A stretch of 64,000 nt of DNA from Flavobacterium daemonense (GTDB taxonomy: Bacteria > Bacteroidota > Bacteroidia > Flavobacteriales > Flavobacteriaceae), in the NCBI RefSeq assembly GCF_007341385.1, contig NZ_VJYD01000002.1, positions 124,001 to 188,000 of the forward strand, given 5' to 3'. The position numbers and the translations under genes were made by a program. Positions 26,610-34,159 of the stretch are shown here, one piece after another (position 1 is the stretch's first letter; every line of letters begins with the position of its first letter). Under the pieces are notes generated by a model. The model did no database searches. It was not told where the DNA came from and worked only from the letters and a program-made list of their open reading frames with translations.

Positions 26610-26900
26610 ATGAAAATTGTTTGGTCTTCGAGAGCTACATATACGTTTTATACAACAAAGAATTATCTAACAGAATTTAGGAGTAATGAAATTTCGCAAA
26701 AATTTGTAAACGAGGTTTTGCACATTATTGATTTGATTGCAATAAATCCACATTTAGGAAAATTTAGACGTGATTTAGAATGTAATGAAATATTAGTGAC
26801 AAAAAATATTTCGCTCTATTATCTTCTTAATCGGGATTTTATCCACTTGATTGAATTCTACGACAACCGTCAAAAACCTTTAATAATTTTAAATTATTAA
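26610..26900 (+). CDS. RelE/ParE-like toxin (type II toxin-antitoxin)
   Basis: 96 residues with the compact alpha/beta layout of the RelE/ParE superfamily: KIVWSSRATYTFYTTKNYL (strand and helix 1), ISQKFVNEVLHIIDLIAINPHLGKFRRDLE (helix 2 and the P-x-x-G-x-x-R-x-L turn) and ILVTKNISLYYLLNRDFIHLIEFYDNRQKP (three terminal strands, ending in the F-D-N-R-Q-x-P block common in Bacteroidota members). It may cleave mRNA on the ribosome or poison gyrase; the branch cannot be told from sequence. Its stop codon overlaps that of the antitoxin-like gene on the opposite strand within TTAA (26897-26900), a tail-to-tail arrangement. Confidence 0.7.
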   Translation: MKIVWSSRATYTFYTTKNYLTEFRSNEISQKFVNEVLHIIDLIAINPHLGKFRRDLECNEILVTKNISLYYLLNRDFIHLIEFYDNRQKPLIILNY

Positions 26901-27208
26901 ATTATATTTTTTCTTTTGAGCTCAAGCAACATTTCCTCATGAGTCATAAATTTGCCCTCTTCATATTCCCGCTTAGCGTTTTCGATTTCTGCCTTTAAAT
27001 GTAATCTGAAATTTTCTTCTGGAGAAAGAATCTTAGCTATTGAAAGTACTTCATCTGGAGTAAATGATTGAGTTTTCAATTTTCGATAAAATGTCGGACT
27101 AGGAATACCAACTTTCTCAATAATATAGTTTTTTTTATATGCTGACTTTTCGATTAAACCCTCAATATTTTCAAGTATATTCTTGTACGCAATAATTTCT
27201 TGTATCAT
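26897..27208 (-). CDS. HTH antitoxin-like protein convergent with the toxin gene
   Basis: 103 residues. The N-terminal two thirds looks like a small DNA-binding helix-turn-helix (KKNYIIEKVGIPSPTFYRKLKTQSFTPDEVLSIAKIL, about 26-62). The C-terminal tail is acidic and charged (ENAKREYEEGKFMTHEEMLLELKRKNII), resembling the toxin-wrapping tail 'G-x-x-x-(S/T)-H-E-E/D' of Bacteroidota type II antitoxins. Three TGATA/TATCA half-sites overlap its predicted promoter, as expected for autoregulation. The convergent arrangement with the toxin is unusual; most antitoxins are encoded upstream of the toxin on the same strand. It could instead be an unrelated regulator. Confidence 0.6.
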   Translation of the reverse strand: MIQEIIAYKNILENIEGLIEKSAYKKNYIIEKVGIPSPTFYRKLKTQSFTPDEVLSIAKILSPEENFRLHLKAEIENAKREYEEGKFMTHEEMLLELKRKNII

Positions 27209-27233
27209 TTTTGTTACTTTTTAATAACATTTA

Positions 27234-27260
27234 TGATACAAATATATATCAAAAATGATA
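27234..27260 (-). promoter_or_regulatory. Promoter/operator of the antitoxin-like gene
   Basis: The -7 box TATATTTG lies on the minus strand (27246-27239). It is interleaved with half-sites TGATA (27234-27238), TATCA (27247-27251) and TGATA (27256-27260), so a protein binding these dyads would cover the promoter. Confidence 0.5.
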
Positions 27261-27286
27261 TAAAATTTTCTTTTTAACATAAAAAT

Positions 27287-27324
27287 AAACCCGACAGTCC
27301 TGAAGCTTCGGGACTGTCGGGTTT
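27287..27324 (-). terminator. Strong terminator of the hydroxyanthranilate dioxygenase gene
   Basis: AAACCCGACAGTCC (27287-27300) pairs perfectly with GGACTGTCGGGTTT (27311-27324). The loop GAAGCTTC is itself palindromic, making an almost continuous 38-bp palindrome. On the minus strand it is followed by a T-rich run. Confidence 0.85.
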
Positions 27325-27342
27325 ACTATTTAAAGTCAAAAA

Positions 27343-27882
27343 CTATTTCTTAGCTGTAAATCTAGGATCAGTTTCCATTACAGTGCCACATTGATCGCAA
27401 GTTCTTAATTCTTCAGAATTATAAAAATGTTCGAAATGAGGAAGAAAATCTTTCTCAATATTGTGCAATTCAAAATACACTTCGTAAAGTTTGTGATTGC
27501 AGTTGTCGCAATGCCACAAAAGTCCGTCAGTATATCCTTTTCCAGCACGTTTGCGTTCAATTACCAAGCCAATTGAGCCCTCGGAACGAACAGGTGAATG
27601 GGGAATTTTAGCAGGATGCAAATACATATCTCCAGCATTTAATTCCATTTCTTTGCGCTCTCCGTCTTCTTGAATTACAACTTTTATGCTTCCTTCTAAT
27701 TGATAAAAAAGTTCTTCGGTTTCGTTATAATGATAATCTTTTCGGGCATTTGGTCCGGCAACAATCATTACAATATAATCGCCAGAATCTACGTAAAGAT
27801 TTTTATTTCCAACTGGCGGTTTAAGTAAGTGTCGGTTATCTTCAATCCATTGTGTTAGATTGAATGGTTTTGCTATAGCCAT
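27343..27882 (-). CDS. nbaC: 3-Hydroxyanthranilate 3,4-dioxygenase
   Basis: 179 residues, single cupin domain. It opens the ring of 3-hydroxyanthranilate with O2, giving the precursor of quinolinate in the kynurenine route from tryptophan. Iron ligands sit exactly where the family has them: H51, E57 and H95 (DYHYNETEELFYQLEG, PAKIPHSPVRS); substrate-contacting R47, R99 and E110 are also present. The C-terminal rubredoxin-like metal site is intact (C125-D-N-C128 and C162-D-Q-C165), as in bacterial enzymes. No other kynurenine gene is visible in this window, so the pathway must be scattered. Confidence 0.95.
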   Translation of the reverse strand: MAIAKPFNLTQWIEDNRHLLKPPVGNKNLYVDSGDYIVMIVAGPNARKDYHYNETEELFYQLEGSIKVVIQEDGERKEMELNAGDMYLHPAKIPHSPVRSEGSIGLVIERKRAGKGYTDGLLWHCDNCNHKLYEVYFELHNIEKDFLPHFEHFYNSEELRTCDQCGTVMETDPRFTAKK

Positions 27883-27924
27883 TTTTTTCAGAATTTATGA
27901 AAAGCTAAGATAGTGAAAAGTATT

Positions 27925-27982
27925 CAGTAAACGGTCGCAGTCTCAAGTGTTCAGTCTAAAACCGGAGACTGAAAACTGCGGA
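27925..27982. repeat. Nested inverted repeats downstream of the EEP-family gene
   Basis: TTCAGTCT (27950-27957) pairs with AGACTGAA (27966-27973), and GCAGTCTC/GAGACTG segments nearby can pair alternatively. This could end transcription of the gene at 27983 on the minus strand, although there is no clear T-run. Confidence 0.35.
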
Positions 27983-29077
27983 TTATTTTAATTCTCGTAT
28001 GAGATAAATATAAACCGGAAAATGGTCACTAAAACCTGCTTCGGTCAACGAATTTCTTAATGGATATCCTTTATATTTTCCAGATGCCTGGATCAAATAC
28101 GGTCTTTTAAAAATACCGGCTTTCCAAAATTCATAGCTTGAAAAATTTGGTTCGATAAAAGATTTCGTCAAAATAATTTGATCAAAAATATCCCAGGAAT
28201 CTCGAAAAGCTAGTGTTCCCATTCCCTTCTCTGCCATTTCTTCAAACGGATTGTAAACACCAAATTCCAAAACTTCACTTTTTTTGGCTTTTGTTCCCAA
28301 AGCGTTTTTTAGGCTCTTATTAAAAGGACCGTCATTTAAATCGCCCATTGTAATAACTTTCGCCATTGGATTAATTTGCTGCAGTGAATCGATAATTTTT
28401 CGGTTTAATTTTCCAGCCTCTTCGCGATACAGACTGCTCGCCTTTTCACCACCAGACCGTGACGGCCAGTGATTCACAATAATATGAATTTCTTCATTTT
28501 CGAGAAATCCAGTTATCAAAAGCTGATCTCTCGTAAAAATTCGACTTTTGTCTGCTTTGATTTCAACATCACCTAAATCTTCATTAATGTTTTCCTGAGA
28601 ATTGAGCTTGTTTTTATAAATCAATAAAGGAATATTTGAGAAAGATGTCGGTCTAAAATATTTTTTCTGATACAAAAGCGCGACATCAATTCCGCGTTGA
28701 TCTGGTGAATCAAATTGGATAATTCCATAATCATAACTCGAGATTTTTTCTTGTTTTATCAAATCTTCAAGAACGCCTCGGTTTTCAATTTCTGAACAAC
28801 CAATTAAAGTCGGCGCATTTGAATTTTCTGGAGTTCCAATTTCCGAAATAACTCTTGAAAGATTTTTTAATTTTTGCTCGTACTTTTCTTTTGTCCAATG
28901 CTGCGTTCCCGGTGGCGTCCATTCATCATCATTTATATTTGGATCATTAATCGTATCGAAAAGATTTTCGAAGTTGTAAAAGGCAACCGTATGAATGTTA
29001 TATTTTTTTGATTGAGCGTTTGAAATAGAAAATAGAAAAAAAGCAATTAAACAAAAACGAAATTTAATAATTTGCAT
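27983..29077 (-). CDS. Exported endonuclease/exonuclease/phosphatase-family protein
   Basis: 364 residues with signal peptide MQIIKFRFCLIAFFLFSISNAQ. The EEP (DNase I-like) fold is shown by its motifs in order: VAFYNFENLFDT, GCSEIENRGVL (metal-binding Glu), YDYGIIQFDSPDQRGIDVALLYQ, IIVNHWPSRSGG, ITMGDLNDGPF (Asp-Asn pair) and FSDHFPVYIYL (catalytic Asp-His). The family is common in Bacteroidota and usually annotated only as endonuclease/exonuclease/phosphatase. The substrate is unknown; a secreted nuclease used for DNA or phosphate scavenging is plausible. Confidence 0.85.
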   Translation of the reverse strand: MQIIKFRFCLIAFFLFSISNAQSKKYNIHTVAFYNFENLFDTINDPNINDDEWTPPGTQHWTKEKYEQKLKNLSRVISEIGTPENSNAPTLIGCSEIENRGVLEDLIKQEKISSYDYGIIQFDSPDQRGIDVALLYQKKYFRPTSFSNIPLLIYKNKLNSQENINEDLGDVEIKADKSRIFTRDQLLITGFLENEEIHIIVNHWPSRSGGEKASSLYREEAGKLNRKIIDSLQQINPMAKVITMGDLNDGPFNKSLKNALGTKAKKSEVLEFGVYNPFEEMAEKGMGTLAFRDSWDIFDQIILTKSFIEPNFSSYEFWKAGIFKRPYLIQASGKYKGYPLRNSLTEAGFSDHFPVYIYLIRELK

Positions 29078-29149
29078 AACTTTAAAATTTTAAAGAACGA
29101 ATTTAATAAAATTGTAAGATAATTCAGTTATTTTGGTTTTTTAAAGAAT

Positions 29150-29157
29150 TACATTTG
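29150..29157 (+). promoter_or_regulatory. Candidate -7 box TACATTTG of the LD-carboxypeptidase gene
   Basis: TAnnTTTG match 31 bases before the ATG at 29189; TTG at 29133-29135 is closer (14 nt) than usual, so the upstream box is uncertain. Confidence 0.4.
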
Positions 29158-29188
29158 CTTCAATCATTACTAAAAAGGCCAAAAAAAC

Positions 29189-30187
29189 ATGAATAGCCTC
29201 CTTCATATCAAAAAACGTTTTGCTTTTTGTAAAATCGCATTTCTTATTTTTGCTTTGCAATCATTAACATGTCAATCTCAACAAACCATGATAACACCGC
29301 CTTATTTACAAAAAGGAGATACTGTGGCTCTTTTAGCAACAGCAAGAAAAAATATCGACGATAACTTAAAACCAACTCTTGATTTATTGCATAGTTGGGG
29401 ATTAGAAGCCGTTATTGGCAGTACAATTGGTCTTGATTATCATCAATTGGCTGGAACTGATGAACAACGTGCCGCCGATTTTCAAAAGCAGTTGGACAAT
29501 CCAAATATTAAAGCAATTTGGTGCGTTAAAGGTGGATACGGAACTGTGAGAATGTTGGATTTATTGGATTTTACCAAATTTAAACAACACCCAAAATGGA
29601 TTATCGGTTTCAGTGATGTTACCGTATTGCATAATCATTTAAACACAATGGGTTATAAATCAATTCACGGTGTAATGCCAATAACAATTCCGCGCGCAAC
29701 GCCAGAGGCGATCAGCTCTTTAAAAGCAAGTTTATTTGGCGAATCAATATCTTATACAATTGGTCCATCTCCTATGAATCGTTTTGGAAAAGCGACTGGA
29801 GAATTAGTTGGAGGAAATTTATCTATTTTATATAGTTTGCTAGGTTCTCCTTCGGCAATAGACTGTAGAGATAAGATTTTATTTATTGAAGATTTAGATG
29901 AATATCTTTATCATATTGATCGTATGATGATGAATTTAAAACGCAACGGTTGTATCGAAAATCTTAAAGGAATAGTTATTGGCGGAATGACAAAAATGAA
30001 AGACAATGAAGTTCCGTGGGGGAAAAATGCTTTGGAAATCATTGATGATGTAACCAAAAAATACAATATTCCCGTGATTTTCAACTTTCCAGCCGGCCAC
30101 GTTAGAGACAATAGAGCTTTAATAATGGGAAATACTGTTACGATTGATGTGAATGCATCTGGAAGCACACTTGTTTTTCAAAAATAA
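29189..30187 (+). CDS. LD-carboxypeptidase (peptidase family S66)
   Basis: 332 residues. The N-terminal region (MNSLLHIKKRFAFCKIAFLIFALQSLTCQ) is a signal peptide; the final SLTC could be a poor lipobox. The catalytic triad of the S66 family is visible: S142 (IIGFSDVTVLHNH), E234 (FIEDLDEYLYHIDRM) and H304 (PAGHVRDNRAL). Family enzymes cut the L,D-bond before the terminal D-Ala of muropeptides during murein recycling; relatives (MccF) hydrolyse microcin C. Export fits a periplasmic enzyme, unlike cytoplasmic E. coli LdcA. Confidence 0.88.
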   Translation: MNSLLHIKKRFAFCKIAFLIFALQSLTCQSQQTMITPPYLQKGDTVALLATARKNIDDNLKPTLDLLHSWGLEAVIGSTIGLDYHQLAGTDEQRAADFQKQLDNPNIKAIWCVKGGYGTVRMLDLLDFTKFKQHPKWIIGFSDVTVLHNHLNTMGYKSIHGVMPITIPRATPEAISSLKASLFGESISYTIGPSPMNRFGKATGELVGGNLSILYSLLGSPSAIDCRDKILFIEDLDEYLYHIDRMMMNLKRNGCIENLKGIVIGGMTKMKDNEVPWGKNALEIIDDVTKKYNIPVIFNFPAGHVRDNRALIMGNTVTIDVNASGSTLVFQK

Positions 30188-30243
30188 CATTTCTGTAAAA
30201 GCTTAGAAAATATCGTCTAAGCTCTAAATACCACATAAAAAAT

Positions 30244-30304
30244 CACGCAAAGACGCAAAGTCGCAAAGTTTAAAATATACTTTGCGACTTTGCGTCTTTG
30301 CGTG
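30244..30304. repeat. Large perfect hairpin of ACGCAAAG units
   Basis: Left arm 30244-30269 and right arm 30279-30304 are perfect 26-bp complements with a 9-nt loop. Each arm consists of three near-identical units (CGCAAAG). It lies in the gap between the LD-carboxypeptidase gene and yraN. A second palindrome, CCCGAAACTTCGGG, is at 30318-30331. Neither is followed by a T-run, so they look like repeat elements rather than simple terminators. Confidence 0.85.
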
Positions 30305-30357
30305 CAAAAAACCTGATCCCGAAACTTCGGGAGAAACCTGAAACATAAAACCAAACA

Positions 30358-30729
30358 ATGGCAGAACATAATGAACTCGGTAAAAAAGGAGAAGAACTTG
30401 CAGTAGAATTTCTTCAAAAAAACGATTATAAAATTCTAGATCGAAATTGGACTTTTCAAAAAGCCGAAATAGATATCATTGCACAAAAAGATTCCATTTT
30501 AGCAATAGTTGAAGTTAAAACAAGATCGAGTTTGGATTTTGGTTCGCCACAAGATTTCGTGAAACAAAAAAAGATTCAGCTGCTTATAAAAGCAGTAAAT
30601 GCCTACATAAACGATAGGGAAAAGGATTTTAATGATGATTTAAATATTCGTTTTGACATCATTGCCATCCATAAAACCGAGGAAACATTTGCAATTGAGC
30701 ATATTACTGATGCTTTTTATCATTTTTAA
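30358..30729 (+). CDS. yraN: YraN family (UPF0102) endonuclease-like protein
   Basis: 123 residues, the usual length. The PD-(D/E)xK nuclease core is intact: LGKKGEELAVEFLQKNDYKILDRNW (helix with Glu), AEIDIIAQKDSILAIVEVKTR (active-site D then E-x-K) and SPQDFVKQKKIQLL. The family resembles Holliday-junction resolvases, but its role is undefined. The ATG directly follows the hairpin repeats and the GAAACCTGAAAC motif shared with the nuoF-nuoG spacer. Confidence 0.93.
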   Translation: MAEHNELGKKGEELAVEFLQKNDYKILDRNWTFQKAEIDIIAQKDSILAIVEVKTRSSLDFGSPQDFVKQKKIQLLIKAVNAYINDREKDFNDDLNIRFDIIAIHKTEETFAIEHITDAFYHF

Positions 30730-30750
30730 CATATTTTTTTAATGTTATAA

Positions 30751-30781
30751 TTGTAACATTTTGTTTTTTTATTTATATTTG
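30751..30781 (+). promoter_or_regulatory. Promoter of the ACT-domain gene
   Basis: TTG (30751-30753), 20 nt, TATATTTG (30774-30781). Full consensus match, with a leader of about 60 nt that ends in a poly-A tract before the ATG at 30850. Confidence 0.55.
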
Positions 30782-30849
30782 CAGAGATTTATAACATCAA
30801 ATTAACTAAACCAACACAATTAAGTTACAAAAAAAAAAGAAAAAAAATT

Positions 30850-31506
30850 ATGAAAACCGTTTCTTCAATCGTCGAAAATTACATCAAAACAAAACCATTT
30901 TTATTGAATGCATTATCGCTCGGGATCATCAACTTGACTTCTCTTTCTCGGAACATTATGACCGAGCTGGAAAGTGAATTTGGAAAAGAGGTAAAACAAG
31001 GTGCTGTTGTAATGTCTCTAAAAAGACTGACTGAAGAATTAGATTTCAAATTAAACCATAAAATCAATAAAGTAATCAAGAATATTGGTGAAATCACAGT
31101 TCGTTCTGAATTGACAGATTACACTTTTGCAGCTTCTGAAACTGTTTTGAACAAACAAGCAGATCTTATTTCTGACATCAATGCTTTATCTGATATTTTT
31201 TATACCTCATCACGTGGTGTAAACGAAACTAATATTGTTGTGAGCAGCAGTGTTAATCACTTGGTTGAGAAGCATTTTATGCGTGAAAAACTAATTCAGA
31301 AATTAGATAATCTAGCTTCAATTACAGTAAAACTTCCAAAAGAAAACATTGTAGTTCCAGGAATTTATTATTTCATTTTCCAACGTTTGGCTTGGGAAGG
31401 AATTATCATCAACGAGGTAATTTCGACTTCAAATGAATTTACAATTTTAGTGGGAGAAGATCAAGTTGACGTTGCTTTTAAAGTAATTAAAGACTTGAAA
31501 AACTAA
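30850..31506 (+). CDS. ACT-domain protein (aspartate-kinase-like regulatory region)
   Basis: 218 residues. The N-terminal half (1-~110) is helical and resembles a winged-helix-like region (FLLNALSLGIINLTSLSRNIMTELESEFGKEVKQGAVVMSLKRL). The C-terminal part is an ACT-like ligand-binding domain (about 145-218: LASITVKLPKENIVVPGIYYFIFQRLAWEGIIINEVISTSNEFTILVGEDQVDVAFKVIKDL), similar to the second ACT of aspartokinase. No kinase domain is present. Conserved in Bacteroidota as 'aspartate kinase' or 'ACT domain protein'; an amino-acid-responsive regulator is a reasonable guess but unproven. Own promoter and terminator. Confidence 0.75.
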   Translation: MKTVSSIVENYIKTKPFLLNALSLGIINLTSLSRNIMTELESEFGKEVKQGAVVMSLKRLTEELDFKLNHKINKVIKNIGEITVRSELTDYTFAASETVLNKQADLISDINALSDIFYTSSRGVNETNIVVSSSVNHLVEKHFMREKLIQKLDNLASITVKLPKENIVVPGIYYFIFQRLAWEGIIINEVISTSNEFTILVGEDQVDVAFKVIKDLKN

Positions 31507-31551
31507 TGAAATAAAATTTAATTTTTTAAATCTTATTAATATTCAATTTCT

Positions 31552-31592
31552 AAAAATCCTTTTGTTTTATAAAAAAACAAAAGGATTTTTTT
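31552..31592 (+). terminator. Terminator of the ACT-domain gene
   Basis: A 17-bp arm (31552-31568, core ATCCTTTTGT) pairs with its complement at 31574-31590, followed by T. The rest of the gap to the sigma gene (31593-31813) is AT-rich and shows nothing recognisable. Confidence 0.88.
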
Positions 31593-31813
31593 TATTCTTC
31601 TTCATTCAAAAATCTGCATTTTATTTGTTTACAAATAAGAATATTCTCAAAAATAAAAATTGAGAATAGTTAATTTTTAAAGTTTTAGCCAAAAAGTTAT
31701 CAACTTGATAAAAAGCATTTTACCATTGTATTTCCTGAGATTTAATCAACAACAAATTAAAAAAAAGAGAAATAAGTGTAATTTTTGACTTTTATATGCG
31801 AATAATATTTTTA

Positions 31814-31863
31814 TATATTTGCTAACCACTCAATACATTAGAGTATCGATTTTGACAGTATCG
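31814..31863 (+). promoter_or_regulatory. Upstream region of the ECF sigma gene
   Basis: TATATTTG (31814-31821) is a housekeeping-type -7 box; the nearest TTG (31785-31787) is 26 nt away, longer than usual. Downstream are two direct copies of AGTATCG (31842-31848 and 31857-31863). Confidence 0.35.
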
Positions 31864-31900
31864 CAATATAATTAGATTTAAATACAAACTAATTAATTTA

Positions 31901-32464
31901 ATGTTGGAAGCCAGAGATTATAGCGAAAAATTATTGGTAAGCGAACTTAAAAATGGCAGCGAAAAAGCATTTCGCGCCCTTTTTGATTTGTATTACCAAG
32001 ATATCTATGGTTACAGCATCAGTCTTTTAAAATCGAAAGAAGCTGCAGAAGAAAATGTTCAGGATGTTTTTATGAAAGTATGGCAGCATCGAGAAAATCT
32101 AAATCTTGAGCAATCGTTTAAAGCTTACATTTTTACAATTGCAAGAAATCAGGCTTTTAATACGCTAAACAAAGCGGCAAACGACAAGGTTTTGAAAGAA
32201 GCTGTTTTTTATGAAAGCCAGAAATCTCATGAATACGGCGATTATTCGATTCGCGAAGAAGATTGTAAAAAACTTCGCAAACAAGCTATAAAACAATTAC
32301 CACCCAAGCGAAAGCAAATTTTTAAAATGTCCCGAAAGAAAGGCATGAGTTACGAAGAAATAAGCGACGAACTCGGCATCTCTATAAATACTGTCAGGAA
32401 CCAAATGAGCAAAGCACTGGAATCCATGCGAGTCTTTTTTCAAGTTCATGATGAAATTATCTAA
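31901..32464 (+). CDS. ECF RNA polymerase sigma factor (FecI-like)
   Basis: 187 residues. Region 2 is about 14-85 (FRALFDLYYQDIYGYSISLLKSKEAAEENVQDVFMKVWQ, containing the core-binding and -10-recognising helices). Region 4 is about 125-180 (LPPKRKQIFKMSRKKGMSYEEISDELGISINTVRNQMSKAL, an HTH for the -35 region). There is no region 3, as in all ECF factors. Next is a FecR anti-sigma and then a SusC with STN domain, the standard trans-envelope signalling set of Bacteroidota. A terminator and a palindromic element separate it from fecR by 376 bp, so the pair is probably not one transcript. Confidence 0.93.
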   Translation: MLEARDYSEKLLVSELKNGSEKAFRALFDLYYQDIYGYSISLLKSKEAAEENVQDVFMKVWQHRENLNLEQSFKAYIFTIARNQAFNTLNKAANDKVLKEAVFYESQKSHEYGDYSIREEDCKKLRKQAIKQLPPKRKQIFKMSRKKGMSYEEISDELGISINTVRNQMSKALESMRVFFQVHDEII

Positions 32465-32485
32465 ACCAAAAAACCATAAACCATT

Positions 32486-32512
32486 AAAATCACCTTTTCG
32501 GGTGATTTTTTT
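32486..32512 (+). terminator. Terminator of the sigma factor gene
   Basis: AAAATCACC (32486-32494) pairs with GGTGATTTT (32501-32509) and runs into T8. Confidence 0.85.
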
Positions 32513-32530
32513 TTGTTCTGATCACAATAT

Positions 32531-32661
32531 TGTCATTTCGACTGAAGGGAGACTCGAGCGATAGCGAACAGACGAAGTAAATCACACGCGTAACTCGACA
32601 ACGATTGGCGATTCTCTTTGCGGAATTTCTAGTGTGATTTCTCCCTTCGGTCGAAATGACA
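32531..32661. repeat. 131-bp inverted-repeat element between sigma and anti-sigma genes
   Basis: TGTCATTTCGACTGAAGGGA at 32531-32550 pairs with TCCCTTCGGTCGAAATGACA at 32642-32661 (one G-T difference; arms extend two more bases inward). A second nested pair, AAATCACAC (32579-32587) and GTGTGATTT (32632-32640), lies inside. The element is more GC-rich than its surroundings, has no coding capacity, and looks like a dispersed MITE/REP-type element. Confidence 0.75.
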
Positions 32662-32840
32662 AACCGATTTATTAAAAAAAATAAAAAATATTTTTCACAC
32701 AAAACCTCAACAAAATCAGCACTTCCCGGCTTTTTTCATTCTATAAAAATGTTAAAATTGAAAAATTTACAACGTTTGAGTAGTACTCCACTTTAGTTTA
32801 GCTGTATTATATCAGAACCGGACGTAAAAAACAATTCATA

Positions 32841-34028
32841 ATGAATTCAAATTCTGAAATAAAAAGCCTTTTGCAAAAGTTTGTTTTGAATCAGTGTACA
32901 CCTGAAGAAACAAACGAGGTAATTGCTTATTATAAAAAAAATCAGCTTACTGATGATTTTCCAACTGTGGAAGATATTCAAAATCTATTATCGGAAATGC
33001 CAAAAATGGACAAACAAACCGCTGATTCGATTTTCATGAATATTTTATCTGCTTCAAAAGAAGAAGAAAAAGAAAATGCTGTAATCCAAATACCTTCCAG
33101 AAAATCTAATTACAGAAAATACATTTCAATTGCGGCTTCGGTGGTTGTTTTATTGGGAATTGGCTTTTTCTACAAACAAAGTCTTTCTACAAAATCTGCT
33201 GAAAAAGAATTCGATTTCAAAAGCAATGATATTGTTCTTCAATTAGAAAATGGCGACATTCAAGTAATTTCTGAAAAAAACTCATCGATTGTAAAAGACG
33301 CTAAAGGTAATATTGTTGGAAATCAAAATGGAGATAAACTGGTTTATGAAAACAGTTCAAATCCTGAAAAATTAGTTTACAATACAATCAAAATTCCGTA
33401 CGGAAAAAAATTCCGTCTTCAATTATCTGACGGAACATTTGTACATCTGAATTCGGGAACAACTTTAAAATATCCTATAAAATTTATTGCAGGTGAAAAC
33501 AGACAAGTATTTCTTGACGGAGAAGCTTTTTTTGATGTTGCCAAAGACAAAAAACATCCGTTTATCGTAAATGCAGATGATTTAAATGTACGCGTTTTGG
33601 GAACGCATTTCAACGTTTCAAATTATCCGGAAGATCCTTTGACTGATGTTGTTTTGGTTGAAGGTTCTGTTGGAATGTACCAATCAAATCAAGAATTTGA
33701 TGCTTTAAAAAATACCATTTTGAAACCTGGATTTAAAGGAAGCTTCAACAAAGAAAATGCAAAAATTTCGACCAAACCAGTAATTACAGATATCTACACA
33801 TCTTGGATAAACGGCGGTTTGACTTTTAGAAATATGTCGTTCAAAAACATTATTACAAAACTGGAAAGACGCTATAATGTTACCATTGTAAACAAAAACG
33901 AAAAACTAGCAAACGAAAAATTCAATGCCAGCTTTAAAGAAGAATCGATTGAAAATGTTATGAGCTATTTCAATGATATTCACGGCATTAATTATACTAT
34001 CAAAGGCAATCAAATACTAATTAAATAA
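32841..34028 (+). CDS. FecR-family anti-sigma factor
   Basis: 395 residues. The cytoplasmic N-terminal part (1-~85) should bind the ECF sigma factor. One membrane helix is about 88-107 (YISIAASVVVLLGIGFFY). The periplasmic FecR domain is about 180-290 (IKIPYGKKFRLQLSDGTFVHLNSGTTLKYP...VFLDGEAFFDVAKDKKHPFIV...VRVLGTHFNVSNY), followed by a C-terminal DUF4974/STN-like domain (about 310-395: GLTFRNMSFKNIITKLERRYNVTI). This layout receives a signal from the STN domain of a TonB-dependent receptor, here the SusC encoded next. Starts 376 bp after the sigma gene. Confidence 0.95.
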   Translation: MNSNSEIKSLLQKFVLNQCTPEETNEVIAYYKKNQLTDDFPTVEDIQNLLSEMPKMDKQTADSIFMNILSASKEEEKENAVIQIPSRKSNYRKYISIAASVVVLLGIGFFYKQSLSTKSAEKEFDFKSNDIVLQLENGDIQVISEKNSSIVKDAKGNIVGNQNGDKLVYENSSNPEKLVYNTIKIPYGKKFRLQLSDGTFVHLNSGTTLKYPIKFIAGENRQVFLDGEAFFDVAKDKKHPFIVNADDLNVRVLGTHFNVSNYPEDPLTDVVLVEGSVGMYQSNQEFDALKNTILKPGFKGSFNKENAKISTKPVITDIYTSWINGGLTFRNMSFKNIITKLERRYNVTIVNKNEKLANEKFNASFKEESIENVMSYFNDIHGINYTIKGNQILIK

Positions 34029-34159
34029 CCACTAAAACCAATTACAATCTATGAAGAACTAACAGTATGGGAATAAAAAAATCGGAAAGAGCTGCGAACA
34101 ATTTCCGATTAACTAAGTGATTGAATATAACGAATTAACTACAATCAATTAACAAAATT

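Noticed and set aside
30217..30417. 66-codon minus-strand frame across the CGCAAAG hairpin
   Set aside because: It is produced by the palindromic repeat and overlaps the start of yraN; there is no plausible protein.
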